Counted from the stretch's first letter, positions 45,754 to 54,043 are shown. The stretch is 64,000 nucleotides of DNA from Breznakia pachnodae (GCF_030814225.1 NZ_JAUSUR010000004.1:1-64000); one strand, 5' to 3'. Made by a program: numbers and translations. The notes: a model not told the origin generated them from the sequence alone.

Positions 45754-46495
45754 ATAATATTTCCTCAACTACCTTTATAATTTGCTGCTCCAATAATTCA
45801 TACAATTCTTTTCCCATATCTACTGTAACGTGTTCAACTTTACTCAACACTCCATCATTCCCCTTCCATTTGTTGGGAATCGGATACGCGTATATCCCTT
45901 CTGGAGGAGGTGATATACAATCTTTCATTTTATTAATTCTCACACTTTCAGGTTTAAAATACATCATCAAACTAGTTTCAGATGCCCCTGCATGCTCGAT
46001 ACTCCAATTATCAAATTCTCCAAAAATATTTCTCATTTTTTCTCCAGAAACTAAATTCCACCAACTGAATGCAATAACTTTTATATCAATAAGAACTTCC
46101 TCTTCCCTTAACTGCTCAATTGCTTCAAAAATACAGGATTCATTTTCCCAATGGCCATTAAGAATTATTAAATTTTTAGCACCATTTTGAAAAATGGAAC
46201 GCAATAAGCTTTTCAAATAAGAAATGAAGATATTCGAGTCCACATAGAGTGTTCCTGGGAATTCATACCCACCACCACTGCTTGGTAAACTTCTGCATGA
46301 ATAATTAACTGGCGGGAGTAATGCACTATAATAATTATTCTCTATTATTTCCGATAAATTTAAACTAATCTCAGCATCTACATTCATTGGTAAATGTGGT
46401 CCATGTTGTTCACAAGACCCTATTGGTAATATAAATAAGCATTTATCTTTTTCAATTAAGTCAATTTCTTTCCATGTCATTTCTGAATATTTCAT
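45746..46495 (-). CDS. Creatininase-family metal amidohydrolase (MftE-like or cyclic-amide hydrolase)
   Basis: 249 residues. The metal ligands are in LPIGSCEQHGPHLPMNVDAEIS (Glu29, His31, His34, Asp40), LNGHWENE and EHAGASETSLMM, all as in creatininases. Family members open cyclic amides (creatinine, formamidopyrimidines) or, as MftE in mycofactocin synthesis, cut a radical-SAM-modified peptide. Both roles would make sense here: next to a dihydroorotate-dehydrogenase-like gene (ATGA overlap), and in a cluster with short peptides and SPASM enzymes. The sequence does not decide between them. Confidence 0.87.
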   Translation of the reverse strand: MKYSEMTWKEIDLIEKDKCLFILPIGSCEQHGPHLPMNVDAEISLNLSEIIENNYYSALLPPVNYSCRSLPSSGGGYEFPGTLYVDSNIFISYLKSLLRSIFQNGAKNLIILNGHWENESCIFEAIEQLREEEVLIDIKVIAFSWWNLVSGEKMRNIFGEFDNWSIEHAGASETSLMMYFKPESVRINKMKDCISPPPEGIYAYPIPNKWKGNDGVLSKVEHVTVDMGKELYELLEQQIIKVVEEILYD

Positions 46496-47328
46496 AACTC
46501 TTCCTCTTCTAATATTTGTTTTGTTCTTTTAATTGTATCAATAACATCACTAACACCTTTTGTATATAAGCATGCGCATTGACCCACTCCTATTGCCCCC
46601 AATTTAAAATAATTAATACAATCCCTGCTTGAAGACACACCACCTATAGCGATTTTTGGAAAATTTATTTCTTTTGTATCCTCAAGAAACTTCAATACAA
46701 GAAATTTCATAAAATCTCCAGTCATTCCCTTTTTCTCGAATTTCCCTTCATCATCAAATTCAATAATCGGCAAACAATCGGTTACTGATACAGCATGACA
46801 ACCGCTTTTTTTTACAATTTCAACCATTCTACGATTTTTCTTCTCTTCGGTAGACAGCAATAATTTAACGATTATTGGTATTTTAATTTTGCTAGACAAT
46901 GCTTTACAGTATTCATATAGTAAAACTTCATTAAAGCATAGTGGTTCTTCTCCAAATGTTGGACAAGAGCAACATAATTCGATATATTTTACTCCGATTG
47001 CCTCCATCTCACATGCAATATTTATTGCCTCTTCAACATCCTTTGAAAAAATACTTACTATAACACGATCTAATAAATGAAAATGTTTTAATGATATTAT
47101 CCAGTCACTAAAATTGATATTGGAAAATCCATCTTTATTAAATGTCATCCCATTCTTGATTGCTATGCTGCCAGAAATATAGTCAGCTTTATCTGTAATA
47201 GTTTTGGTTGTAATATAATCAAATCCAATCTCATATAAACGTTTTATGCCTTTTATATTTCCGGAATAAGGACCAGCAGCAGCAATAAGCGGAAACGATA
47301 TATCAAATAAATTATCCTTATTATTCAT
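46492..47328 (-). CDS. Dihydroorotate-dehydrogenase-like flavoprotein
   Basis: 278 residues with the TIM-barrel pattern of the PyrD/PreA group: an early IAAAGPYSGNI strand, KYIELCCSCPTFGEEPLC in place of the usual E-L-N-x-S-C-P-N, VKLLLSTEEKK, IAIGGVSSSRDCINYFKLGAIGVGQCACLY (FMN phosphate site). The Asn of the N-x-S-C-P-N loop is missing, so orotate is unlikely to be the substrate. I infer a reductase or oxidase for a pyrimidine-like or other small ring. It overlaps both neighbours by four to eight bases. Confidence 0.82.
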   Translation of the reverse strand: MNNKDNLFDISFPLIAAAGPYSGNIKGIKRLYEIGFDYITTKTITDKADYISGSIAIKNGMTFNKDGFSNINFSDWIISLKHFHLLDRVIVSIFSKDVEEAINIACEMEAIGVKYIELCCSCPTFGEEPLCFNEVLLYEYCKALSSKIKIPIIVKLLLSTEEKKNRRMVEIVKKSGCHAVSVTDCLPIIEFDDEGKFEKKGMTGDFMKFLVLKFLEDTKEINFPKIAIGGVSSSRDCINYFKLGAIGVGQCACLYTKGVSDVIDTIKRTKQILEEEEL

Positions 47329-47782
47329 ATGTAATACTCCTAATATCTTTTTTTAACTGTTCTACAGTCTCATAATGCTTAATTTTTTTTAAATCTGTTG
47401 CACCTTTTAATAAATACGAGCAATTTTCAAACTGTTCCTTGCGACATATCATTATTATTTTTTTATTCGCTTCTAATGCCCATCCTAATTCAATACACGT
47501 ACCATCACTTCTAATTGAATAAGGATTTTCTTGTGAACCGAATATAACAAATAAATATATGTCGCAAATCTTCATAAATCTCGAATCTCGAATATATATG
47601 TCTTCTGCAGAGAAATCATCAGTTTTTTTTCCGAAATCTTCTTCTAAATGAGCTGAAAGCACTCTAAAATCATTTTTTTTAAAAAATTCAAATAAATCGA
47701 TAAATATTTTTTTTATTTCTGAATCAAATTCCCCACATTCCGTGACATATTGAATGGGTCCTCCAATATAAATGTTTTTCAC
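47321..47782 (-). CDS. Nucleoside 2-deoxyribosyltransferase-like N-glycosidase
   Basis: 153 residues of the NDT/RCL/BlsM fold: KNIYIGGPIQ at the start, DSRFMKICDIYLFVI and RSDGTCIELGWALEANKKII, with Glu98 as the likely nucleophile. BlsM and MilB, relatives in nucleoside antibiotic pathways, split pyrimidine nucleotides to release the base. A GTG at 47782 is the start, with AGGAAGG about 11 bases upstream. It overlaps the dihydroorotate-dehydrogenase-like gene by eight bases, which suggests consecutive steps on a nucleobase. Confidence 0.78.
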   Translation of the reverse strand: MKNIYIGGPIQYVTECGEFDSEIKKIFIDLFEFFKKNDFRVLSAHLEEDFGKKTDDFSAEDIYIRDSRFMKICDIYLFVIFGSQENPYSIRSDGTCIELGWALEANKKIIMICRKEQFENCSYLLKGATDLKKIKHYETVEQLKKDIRSITYE

Positions 47783-47821
47783 TCTTTTTTTACCTTCCTA
47801 TTATTGTTTTACTCTAATGTA

Positions 47822-48769
47822 TTAATTATTTTTATAATAACAAAAATCTATTTCAAAATTATTTAAAAACTCCGATGGTCTGTCTCTAATTTTACTGACC
47901 ACAAATTGAGAAGTTAATTCAGAATTAATTATTTTTCCTTCTTTTCTATACGGTACGACATCCGAACACCCTGGACTAATAATATCGATATATTCTAAGA
48001 CTTTTTTTATTAAATTAACATCTTCTCTCGATGTCATTATTATTTTTGCCCACGGACACTTACTTTTCATATTCTTTATTAACTTTATATAGTTTTCATT
48101 TTTAATTAATTTGAAATTTTCGCTATTCCCTATAACCCTTGGTAAAGATATATATATATTAGCTCCTTTACTTTTAAGTTTTTCCGCATGAATTATTAAT
48201 GATTTGAAATCTTCTTCTAAATCATTAAGTCCTACCAATATACCTATATCAACTGACTCAAAACCATGATCAATCCATTTTTCACATGTTTTATATCGGA
48301 AATCGAAATCCTCTTTGGGGCTATTTTTTATAAAGCTGTTAGAAAAAAACTTTTTATAACTACTTCTTGAATATGTTTCTTGAAATAATGATAATATTAA
48401 AACTTCGGTTTTGATTACATTTCTTCTAATATAAATTATTTCATCATCTGTCAATGCTCCAATATTAAAATAAACCTTTTTAAAGCCTATTTGTATTGCT
48501 AGGTTAATTGACCAAATAACCAAATCCAAATTATCTCTTCGCTTTCTTCCAGTAATATGCTCACCTGTTAAAATACACACCGCACTTATTTTTTCTATCG
48601 AATATATGATATTCAGTTGATCATATATTTCTTCTTTCGTTGCTGTTTTTCTAATAATTTTATTATTATTTTTCCTTAAATTACATATTTTGCACACTGA
48701 ATCACATTCATTGCTAATATATAATGGAACAAATGTCTCTTTATATGGTTTGTCACTCACTTTATCCAT
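47822..48769 (-). CDS. ThiH/HydG-like radical SAM enzyme
   Basis: 315 residues. ETFVPLYISNECDSVCKICNLRKNN contains CX3CX2C (Cys22, Cys26, Cys29) in the VPLYxSNxCxxxCxxCxFR context of ThiH and HydG, which cleave tyrosine. VCILTGEHI and the late IISPGCSDVVPYR also fit (compare CSPGSR in ThiH). It is shorter than ThiH, about 370 residues. It overlaps the upstream SPASM gene by eight bases. It may cleave or rearrange an aromatic amino acid or a peptide residue; the substrate is not predictable. Confidence 0.8.
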   Translation of the reverse strand: MDKVSDKPYKETFVPLYISNECDSVCKICNLRKNNNKIIRKTATKEEIYDQLNIIYSIEKISAVCILTGEHITGRKRRDNLDLVIWSINLAIQIGFKKVYFNIGALTDDEIIYIRRNVIKTEVLILSLFQETYSRSSYKKFFSNSFIKNSPKEDFDFRYKTCEKWIDHGFESVDIGILVGLNDLEEDFKSLIIHAEKLKSKGANIYISLPRVIGNSENFKLIKNENYIKLIKNMKSKCPWAKIIMTSREDVNLIKKVLEYIDIISPGCSDVVPYRKEGKIINSELTSQFVVSKIRDRPSEFLNNFEIDFCYYKNN

Positions 48770-49820
48770 TTAACTCCTTAATTGCATTTTCTAAATGGCT
48801 CTTTAAAATTGAGCAGTTATATTTAATTATTTTATCGCACTTTTCGCCTGACATCCTACAATTAGCACAAAACCTACCTTTGCAATATTTATATACGGAA
48901 CAGTCTCTACATTCATCTAACTTTAAATAATTTATTTCTTCTTGTACTTTATATTCATTAAATTCCTTTATTAGGTTATCAATATCTGATGATTGTTTTA
49001 CATCATTGATATGTCCCATGTAATAACCGTCTTCATCTGAAATAGGACAAGGATAAATATACCCACCTGGAGTGATTTTTATTGTAAGTTCATTAATACA
49101 ATCTGATTCTCCGCATGAATTAATTTTTGATATAATTTGTTCAATCCTATTAGATGATATTTCCGTAATACTTTTATTTTCAATAATATTTTGAATTATT
49201 TCATTTTCGATACTCACCTGCTTTTTGATAGGTGGCGCAATCTGTTTCCAACTTTTTTTTGCATTCCCTACAGGTAATAAAACCGGAAAATAGACATAAG
49301 AAAAACCATTATCTTTACAAAAAGATATCATTTTACTAACTTCCTGAATGTTTTCATTCATTATCGTCATAGAAATACCAACTTTATTTGCTATCTCATA
49401 CTTAACAATATCTTTTAAAAGCTTTTCAACTTTCACATACGTATTCTTACCTCTTATTTTTTCGAATGTTTCCTGAGTGCTGCCATCCAAACTAATTTGA
49501 ACCATCACGTTATCATTTCCAATTACCATTGACTTCAAATCGTCAATAGATAATGTAGTTCCGTTTGTAGTAATAATAACTTTAGTTACTTTTGATAGTT
49601 CACTAACTAATGTGAAAAAATCATTATGCAAAGTTGGCTCTCCACCTGTAATGATACAAGTTTCAATTCCTTTTTTTACTGCAATTTCATGAAATTTTAG
49701 TAAATCACTTGAGCTAATTTGTTTTCTTTTACTACTTTTTAGCAAATCGCTACAGTGAATACATTGAAGATTGCACTTAGATTCAATTTCATAATATATT
49801 CGTTTTGAAAGATTTGGCAT
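48762..49820 (-). CDS. SPASM-domain radical SAM enzyme (second)
   Basis: 352 residues. CNLQCIHC (Cys16, Cys20, Cys23) binds the radical cluster; ITGGEPTLHND and VQISLDGSTQETFEKIRG are core strands. The C-terminal part has many Cys (CGESDC, GYIYPCP, CRDCSVYKYCKGRFCANCRMSGEKCD), the auxiliary-cluster SPASM type used on peptide substrates. It has no N-terminal recognition domain and begins almost at the cluster motif. It lies one base behind the methyltransferase gene. Confidence 0.88.
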   Translation of the reverse strand: MPNLSKRIYYEIESKCNLQCIHCSDLLKSSKRKQISSSDLLKFHEIAVKKGIETCIITGGEPTLHNDFFTLVSELSKVTKVIITTNGTTLSIDDLKSMVIGNDNVMVQISLDGSTQETFEKIRGKNTYVKVEKLLKDIVKYEIANKVGISMTIMNENIQEVSKMISFCKDNGFSYVYFPVLLPVGNAKKSWKQIAPPIKKQVSIENEIIQNIIENKSITEISSNRIEQIISKINSCGESDCINELTIKITPGGYIYPCPISDEDGYYMGHINDVKQSSDIDNLIKEFNEYKVQEEINYLKLDECRDCSVYKYCKGRFCANCRMSGEKCDKIIKYNCSILKSHLENAIKELNG

Positions 49821-49821
49821 A

Positions 49822-50637
49822 TTATTCTCTTACTTTCCTCCACCCAACAAAGTACTCAACCATGTGTGGTGGATTAATACATTTATCAACTTCGACCAAT
49901 TTATGTTTTGGTAAAATTTCATATTCTTTTTCATCATATGATAAAGGTGAATCTAAATATTCATCTGGTATGACATCTAAATAGTCTCTATCTTTGTCCA
50001 TATTTAATTTTCCAGATATATCTTTGTATAAGTATACTGCATCCCATTTAACGAGGTATCCATCATATTCGTAATAATTTAATCTAACTGCAAAATCACC
50101 TATTTTATCATCTGCTACCTCGATATTAGATTCTATAAAAGATTCATTTATATTTACATCATTTTCATAACCAAAAACATCTGTAATAAAAACACCACCT
50201 TCTTTAATTAAACTTTTGATATTGTCCAAAGTAACAGAATAATCATCTATACTAATAGGAACCAATAGTAAAAGTACTATATCAAACTGTTCATTTATAT
50301 TCATAAAATTGTTTGCCATATTATTATTCAAAAAATCATACTCAATAAAGTTAATTTCTACATTGGATTTTCTTGCATATTCTTTTGCAATTTCAATGGA
50401 CTCTTTATTCTTTTCAATTGCAGTCACATTATATCCTAATTTAACTAACTCAACTTCATGTCTTCCTGTTCCTGAACCTAATGATAAAACTCTATTCCCA
50501 TTACTTTTCTTATATTTCTTTATATATTTATCAAGAATCTTATCAAATTTGGGATATTGGAAATACTTTTCTCTAAATAAATCAATATATTTAATTATTC
50601 CCGCAGGATAATTCACCTGCCAACTATCTTTTTTCAA
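49822..50637 (-). CDS. SAM-dependent methyltransferase
   Basis: 271 residues, class I fold. VLSLGSGTGRHEVELVKLG (50-68) is motif I; VTAIEKNKESIEIA and FDIVLLLLVPISIDD follow. The C-terminal part (PPHMVEYFVGWRK) is typical of small-molecule methyltransferases. It lies two bases behind the HemN-like gene. In CC-1065 and yatakemycin pathways a HemN-like radical SAM and a methyltransferase of this kind act together to build a cyclopropane, so the pairing may be functional. Confidence 0.87.
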   Translation of the reverse strand: MKKDSWQVNYPAGIIKYIDLFREKYFQYPKFDKILDKYIKKYKKSNGNRVLSLGSGTGRHEVELVKLGYNVTAIEKNKESIEIAKEYARKSNVEINFIEYDFLNNNMANNFMNINEQFDIVLLLLVPISIDDYSVTLDNIKSLIKEGGVFITDVFGYENDVNINESFIESNIEVADDKIGDFAVRLNYYEYDGYLVKWDAVYLYKDISGKLNMDKDRDYLDVIPDEYLDSPLSYDEKEYEILPKHKLVEVDKCINPPHMVEYFVGWRKVRE

Positions 50638-50639
50638 AT

Positions 50640-52034
50640 TTAAATCTCCTCTACTTTTACTTTTAAATAACTTTGACTAATTAAACCTTGCATTTTCTCC
50701 CCCCAAGGTTGCAATCTACATCTATTAGAAACAGAATAAAACTCCTTAGAAATGTTATCCACATAATACTTGCCTTTTTTTGTAACAATCATGCTATCAT
50801 CTTTTTCTTCTACCAAACCGAATGATTTTAATTTTTCAATTTCATTTCTATATATATTTCTAAATTCACAGTTGAATATTTCCCTGAATTCTTTGTATGG
50901 AATTTTAAAACACCTCACACCTAAAACGACATACCTACTCATTGCATCTTCGATTGTAAATTTCTGTCCTATCAAAACAGGCAAACATTGTTCAGATATA
51001 GCATTTTTATATTCTTCTATATTATGCACATTACAATATGTATTCCCATTAAATACAGAACTTGCTCCAGCACCAAGACCTATAGTTTGACCTTGCGGTG
51101 CCTTCCAGGTAGTTAATATCTCTTGTTGAATGTGTCCGTTTTTTGCATAATCTGGTTGCGCAGTATGATCCCACCCCTTACTAGTCAAGTAATCATTTAT
51201 TACATAAAACATACTTTGGTCTTCGGCCTCTGTTGGTTGTATTTTTTCTATTGCTGACTGTCTAACAGACAATTCTAAGCTATATGCACTAATTGAATTT
51301 ACTCCAATATTAATAAATTTTTCTAATTGCTCTTTTAAATCATTTATGTTTTGATTAGGAAGCCTATAAAGTAGATCAGCAGCAACTGTTTTAAATCCCA
51401 AGTTTACACAATCTTTTAAAACTCTCTCATTTTGCTTTGAAGTTTGATGTAATCCTAACGTTTTGAGTGAACAATCACAAAATGTTTGTATACCGAAAGA
51501 GACTCTATTGACTCCTATTTCTTTTAATGCAGATAAGTAATTGTAATCCACTGTACTAGGATGACCTTCTACTGTAATCTCGATTTCTCCATTGTAGGGT
51601 ATAACTTTTTTTATTTCTTGAATTATGCGCTCAATCTCTTCTGGATATAGTAGTGACGCTGTTCCCCCTCCAAAATATATAGTTTTTAAATTTAATTTTT
51701 TTGTTAATGCAGCCATTTTATACATTTTTATTTCTTTAATAATTGCTTCAAAATACCTTCCTAATTCTTTTCTACTTTTAATTATTTCTACATAAAAGGG
51801 GCACATTGGACATCTAAATAAACATGCAGGTACATGTATATAAACTACAGTATCATAAGAAGTAATTGGTATATCCGTCTCCATGAAAATATCCCGAGGA
51901 TCAAAAGCATTAGGACCATGATAAAGAGGGTAACTCCATACATATTCACGATCAACCTTTGGAAACTCTTTTATCCACTCATCATAAGTCACTAGTGGAG
52001 TAAAAAGATTATTTGATAACATTTTATTTTTCAC
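50640..52034 (-). CDS. HemN/HemW-like (class C) radical SAM enzyme
   Basis: 464 residues. VVYIHVPACLFRCPMCPFYVE has CX3CX2C (Cys71, Cys75, Cys78) in the IHVPxCxxxCxxCxF context of the HemN superfamily. TIYFGGGTASLL, RVSFGIQTF and DLLYRLPNQ are core elements that bind two SAM molecules in this group. The C-terminal HemN domain is present (about 350-460). Relatives methylate or cyclopropanate sp2 carbons of secondary metabolites. A GTG at 52034 with AGGAG upstream is the likely start. Confidence 0.88.
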   Translation of the reverse strand: MKNKMLSNNLFTPLVTYDEWIKEFPKVDREYVWSYPLYHGPNAFDPRDIFMETDIPITSYDTVVYIHVPACLFRCPMCPFYVEIIKSRKELGRYFEAIIKEIKMYKMAALTKKLNLKTIYFGGGTASLLYPEEIERIIQEIKKVIPYNGEIEITVEGHPSTVDYNYLSALKEIGVNRVSFGIQTFCDCSLKTLGLHQTSKQNERVLKDCVNLGFKTVAADLLYRLPNQNINDLKEQLEKFINIGVNSISAYSLELSVRQSAIEKIQPTEAEDQSMFYVINDYLTSKGWDHTAQPDYAKNGHIQQEILTTWKAPQGQTIGLGAGASSVFNGNTYCNVHNIEEYKNAISEQCLPVLIGQKFTIEDAMSRYVVLGVRCFKIPYKEFREIFNCEFRNIYRNEIEKLKSFGLVEEKDDSMIVTKKGKYYVDNISKEFYSVSNRCRLQPWGEKMQGLISQSYLKVKVEEI

Positions 52035-52047
52035 AGTAATTTCTCTC

Positions 52048-52539
52048 CTAATTCCTATTTTCAGTTTGTGGCAATGCCCAATCTTCAGCTACTAATTCAG
52101 GTATTGCTCTACCTAGAGTATAATAAAAAGCAACAATCTGTCCCTGATGAAAAGTTTCATGAGCTACCAAAGAACATAAATGACTTGAAATAGTTTTGAT
52201 GTCTCCAAACCAATCAATTGTAAATAGATGATCTTTTCTAGCTATAATATTAACCATCGATTCATCCAACTCTTTCATCATATTCGTTAACTCAATATAA
52301 CTAATCTCACCGTGATAAGTATCTGAAGTTAGGTCAAAACTCATATTTCCTTTTTCAATCGCCATTACATATGCTTGCTGAATGTCAATCATTTCCTGAA
52401 AATGTTTTTTTAAAGTGTTCAATATTGGCCTAGGTAAATTAAAGTCAATGTCTTCATTTTTTAAATCATTTATTAACTCAATAGTATTTTTTCTTGTCGA
52501 TTTCCACTCATCTAAAGTGAATTCTATTTCTTTAATCAT
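52048..52539 (-). CDS. DinB/YfiT-fold putative metal-dependent protein
   Basis: 163 residues from the ATG at 52539, which follows GGGAGGAA; a longer frame to 52662 would run antisense-like through the upstream hairpin and peptide gene and is not real. Four-helix DinB pattern with His46 and the HETFH pair His127/His131 as probable metal ligands, then GQIVAFYYTLG. The superfamily includes thiol transferases and, more distantly, ClbS, which inactivates the cyclopropane of colibactin. Inside this cluster a self-resistance or tailoring role is plausible. Confidence 0.82.
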   Translation of the reverse strand: MIKEIEFTLDEWKSTRKNTIELINDLKNEDIDFNLPRPILNTLKKHFQEMIDIQQAYVMAIEKGNMSFDLTSDTYHGEISYIELTNMMKELDESMVNIIARKDHLFTIDWFGDIKTISSHLCSLVAHETFHQGQIVAFYYTLGRAIPELVAEDWALPQTENRN

Positions 52540-52574
52540 AAATTTCCTCCCGTTTCCGTATCGATATTTTATAA

Positions 52575-52616
52575 AAGAAAGCATAATGATATCAAATGGA
52601 AATGATATCATTATGC
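52575..52616 (-). terminator. Terminator/attenuator hairpin after the second short peptide
   Basis: GCATAATGATATCA (52581-52594) and TGATATCATTATGC (52603-52616), a perfect 14-bp stem with 8-base loop, followed on the minus strand by TTTCTTTTAT. It begins six bases after the peptide stop codon. Partial termination would make the peptide messages more abundant than the enzyme messages downstream. Confidence 0.75.
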
Positions 52617-52621
52617 GTAGT

Positions 52622-52699
52622 CTACTTAGCCGATTGCCATGCAGCGGATTGCCAACCATCATTGTGATGCTTTGTTAAGTAGATTAATTTTCTCCACAT
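52622..52699 (-). CDS. Short basic peptide with tandem WQSA repeat, putative precursor
   Basis: 25 codons, ATG at 52699, stop TAG at 52622. The ribosome-binding site AAGGAGGTGA with eight-base spacing is one of the best in the window. The peptide starts MWRKLIYLTKHH and ends GWQSAAWQSAK: a direct repeat WQSA-A-WQSA capped by Lys. Net charge about +3. It lies between a SPASM radical SAM gene and a terminator hairpin, the usual place of a RiPP precursor or peptide scaffold. The repeat is the likely modified core. A regulatory Trp-codon leader is the alternative. Confidence 0.7.
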   Translation of the reverse strand: MWRKLIYLTKHHNDGWQSAAWQSAK

Positions 52700-52739
52700 A
52701 TATCTCACCTCCTTCTTGTATATAAAATTTATAGTTTTC

Positions 52740-53996
52740 TCAACAATCTGCATAAATTAGTTTAATCATTCTAGGTATGTAAGAATCATAGAATTCTTTT
52801 AAACACTGTTTTTCTCCATGCATTTCTTCCTGCCATTTACATCCACCTCCGCAGTAATTAATATATGCACACTCTTGACACTCTAAGTCATACTCTCTAT
52901 TCAGATAGTCATAATAATTTTCATTGAAAAGTTTGCTAGTTAAGCTTCCCACTTTTTTTTCATCAAATCCAATGTGTGAGCAACACTTATGTAAAGACCC
53001 ATCTGTGTCGAAAACCCATCTTCCGAATGATGATATTCCACAGTTCATAGAGAAAATAAAAGGTTTAATATTATACTTTCGCTTAAGATGTAAATAGCAA
53101 TCATACATTTGATTTGCTGTTGCAACCAAATCTTCATGCAAACTTTTAAAGTTTACATTTTTTTTGTTTGGGACTACAGGAAATAATCTGAACTCAATAT
53201 CGCTACTTTCAATATTTGATAGTATTTGATCTACAGCTTCTTTTAAATATAAGCGATTATCTTTATCAACATTCATTCGGATGCTAATATTTTTCTTCCC
53301 ATATTTTTTAATGTATTTATTTATATTTGCAACAATTTTCCTATAACTTCCTGAGCCATCAGGACACACTCTTCTTGAATCATGCAAAGCTGATAGTCCA
53401 TCAATTGTGATTCTATAAGAATCGATGTATGGAATTATATCTGGATGATCTAATAATCTCATTCCATTAGTTACCATAATAAATTTGGTTTTAACTGGTA
53501 GACTATTCATTTTTTTTATTAAGTATAATAAAATGCTTTTGTTTATCATTAATGGTTCACCACCATAAAAATTGAACCCAATTTCCTCCGTTTTAAATTT
53601 TTGAATATACTCTAAAAGCCAAGTGTAATAATTATCTATTATTTTTTCAGTCATAAAATGACTATCATGATTATTAAAAAGGTTATTCTGTATACAATAT
53701 GTACATCGCAAATTACATAATCTAGAAGGAACAAGCGTTACACCAATTCTCCTAGTTTCTGTGTTAAGGTTTTTATAAATATATGAAAATAAACTTTTTT
53801 CATCTGATCCATGTTTATAAATAAAAAAGCCTTTTAAAAGATATTCTCCTATATCTCCTTGAAAACCTGGGTTTTCTAAACACTCTTGTAATTTATTTTT
53901 ACTTATTTTTATTACTGCCCTAGATAATGAATTAAAAATAAGTAAATGATTTTTGTCTAATTCGTTTATTATATTGTAGCTTGTTAATTCATACAT
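52740..53996 (-). CDS. SPASM-domain radical SAM peptide maturase (first)
   Basis: 418 residues. The N-terminal 85 residues (YELTSYNIINELDKNHLLIFNSLSRAVIKIS...) are the leader segment common in peptide-modifying SPASM enzymes. The radical-cluster motif is CNLRCTYC (Cys94, Cys98, Cys101), followed by FNFYGGEPLM and YRITIDGLSALHDSRR. The C-terminal SPASM region has CGISSFG, HKCCSH, CQECAYINYCGGGCKWQ and QC. It lies between two 25-codon peptide genes and is the best candidate for modifying one or both. GAGGTGAAAT precedes the ATG. Confidence 0.92.
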   Translation of the reverse strand: MYELTSYNIINELDKNHLLIFNSLSRAVIKISKNKLQECLENPGFQGDIGEYLLKGFFIYKHGSDEKSLFSYIYKNLNTETRRIGVTLVPSRLCNLRCTYCIQNNLFNNHDSHFMTEKIIDNYYTWLLEYIQKFKTEEIGFNFYGGEPLMINKSILLYLIKKMNSLPVKTKFIMVTNGMRLLDHPDIIPYIDSYRITIDGLSALHDSRRVCPDGSGSYRKIVANINKYIKKYGKKNISIRMNVDKDNRLYLKEAVDQILSNIESSDIEFRLFPVVPNKKNVNFKSLHEDLVATANQMYDCYLHLKRKYNIKPFIFSMNCGISSFGRWVFDTDGSLHKCCSHIGFDEKKVGSLTSKLFNENYYDYLNREYDLECQECAYINYCGGGCKWQEEMHGEKQCLKEFYDSYIPRMIKLIYADC

Positions 53997-54013
53997 ATTT
54001 CACCTCATTATGC

Positions 54014-54043
54014 GAGAACTAGTAAAATTTTTCACTAGTTCTC
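54014..54043 (-). promoter_or_regulatory. Intercistronic hairpin after the first short peptide
   Basis: GAGAACTAGT (54014-54023) and ACTAGTTCTC (54034-54043), perfect 10-bp stem, 10-base loop. No T-run on the minus strand, so rather an mRNA-stabilising or processing element than a terminator. Confidence 0.6.

Noticed and set aside
52540..52662. N-terminal extension of the DinB-fold protein (frame open to 52662)
   Set aside because: The extra residues read through the perfect hairpin and the peptide gene in another frame; a good GGGAGGAA site precedes the ATG at 52539.
52622..52699. Trp-codon attenuator leader instead of a precursor peptide
   Set aside because: No tryptophan synthesis genes follow, Trp codons are not adjacent, and no antiterminator alternative to the hairpin is evident. 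Kept only as a weak alternative.
54014..54043. Hairpin as intrinsic terminator of the acidic peptide
   Set aside because: No T-run follows on the minus strand, and the SPASM gene would be cut off from the only clear promoter.
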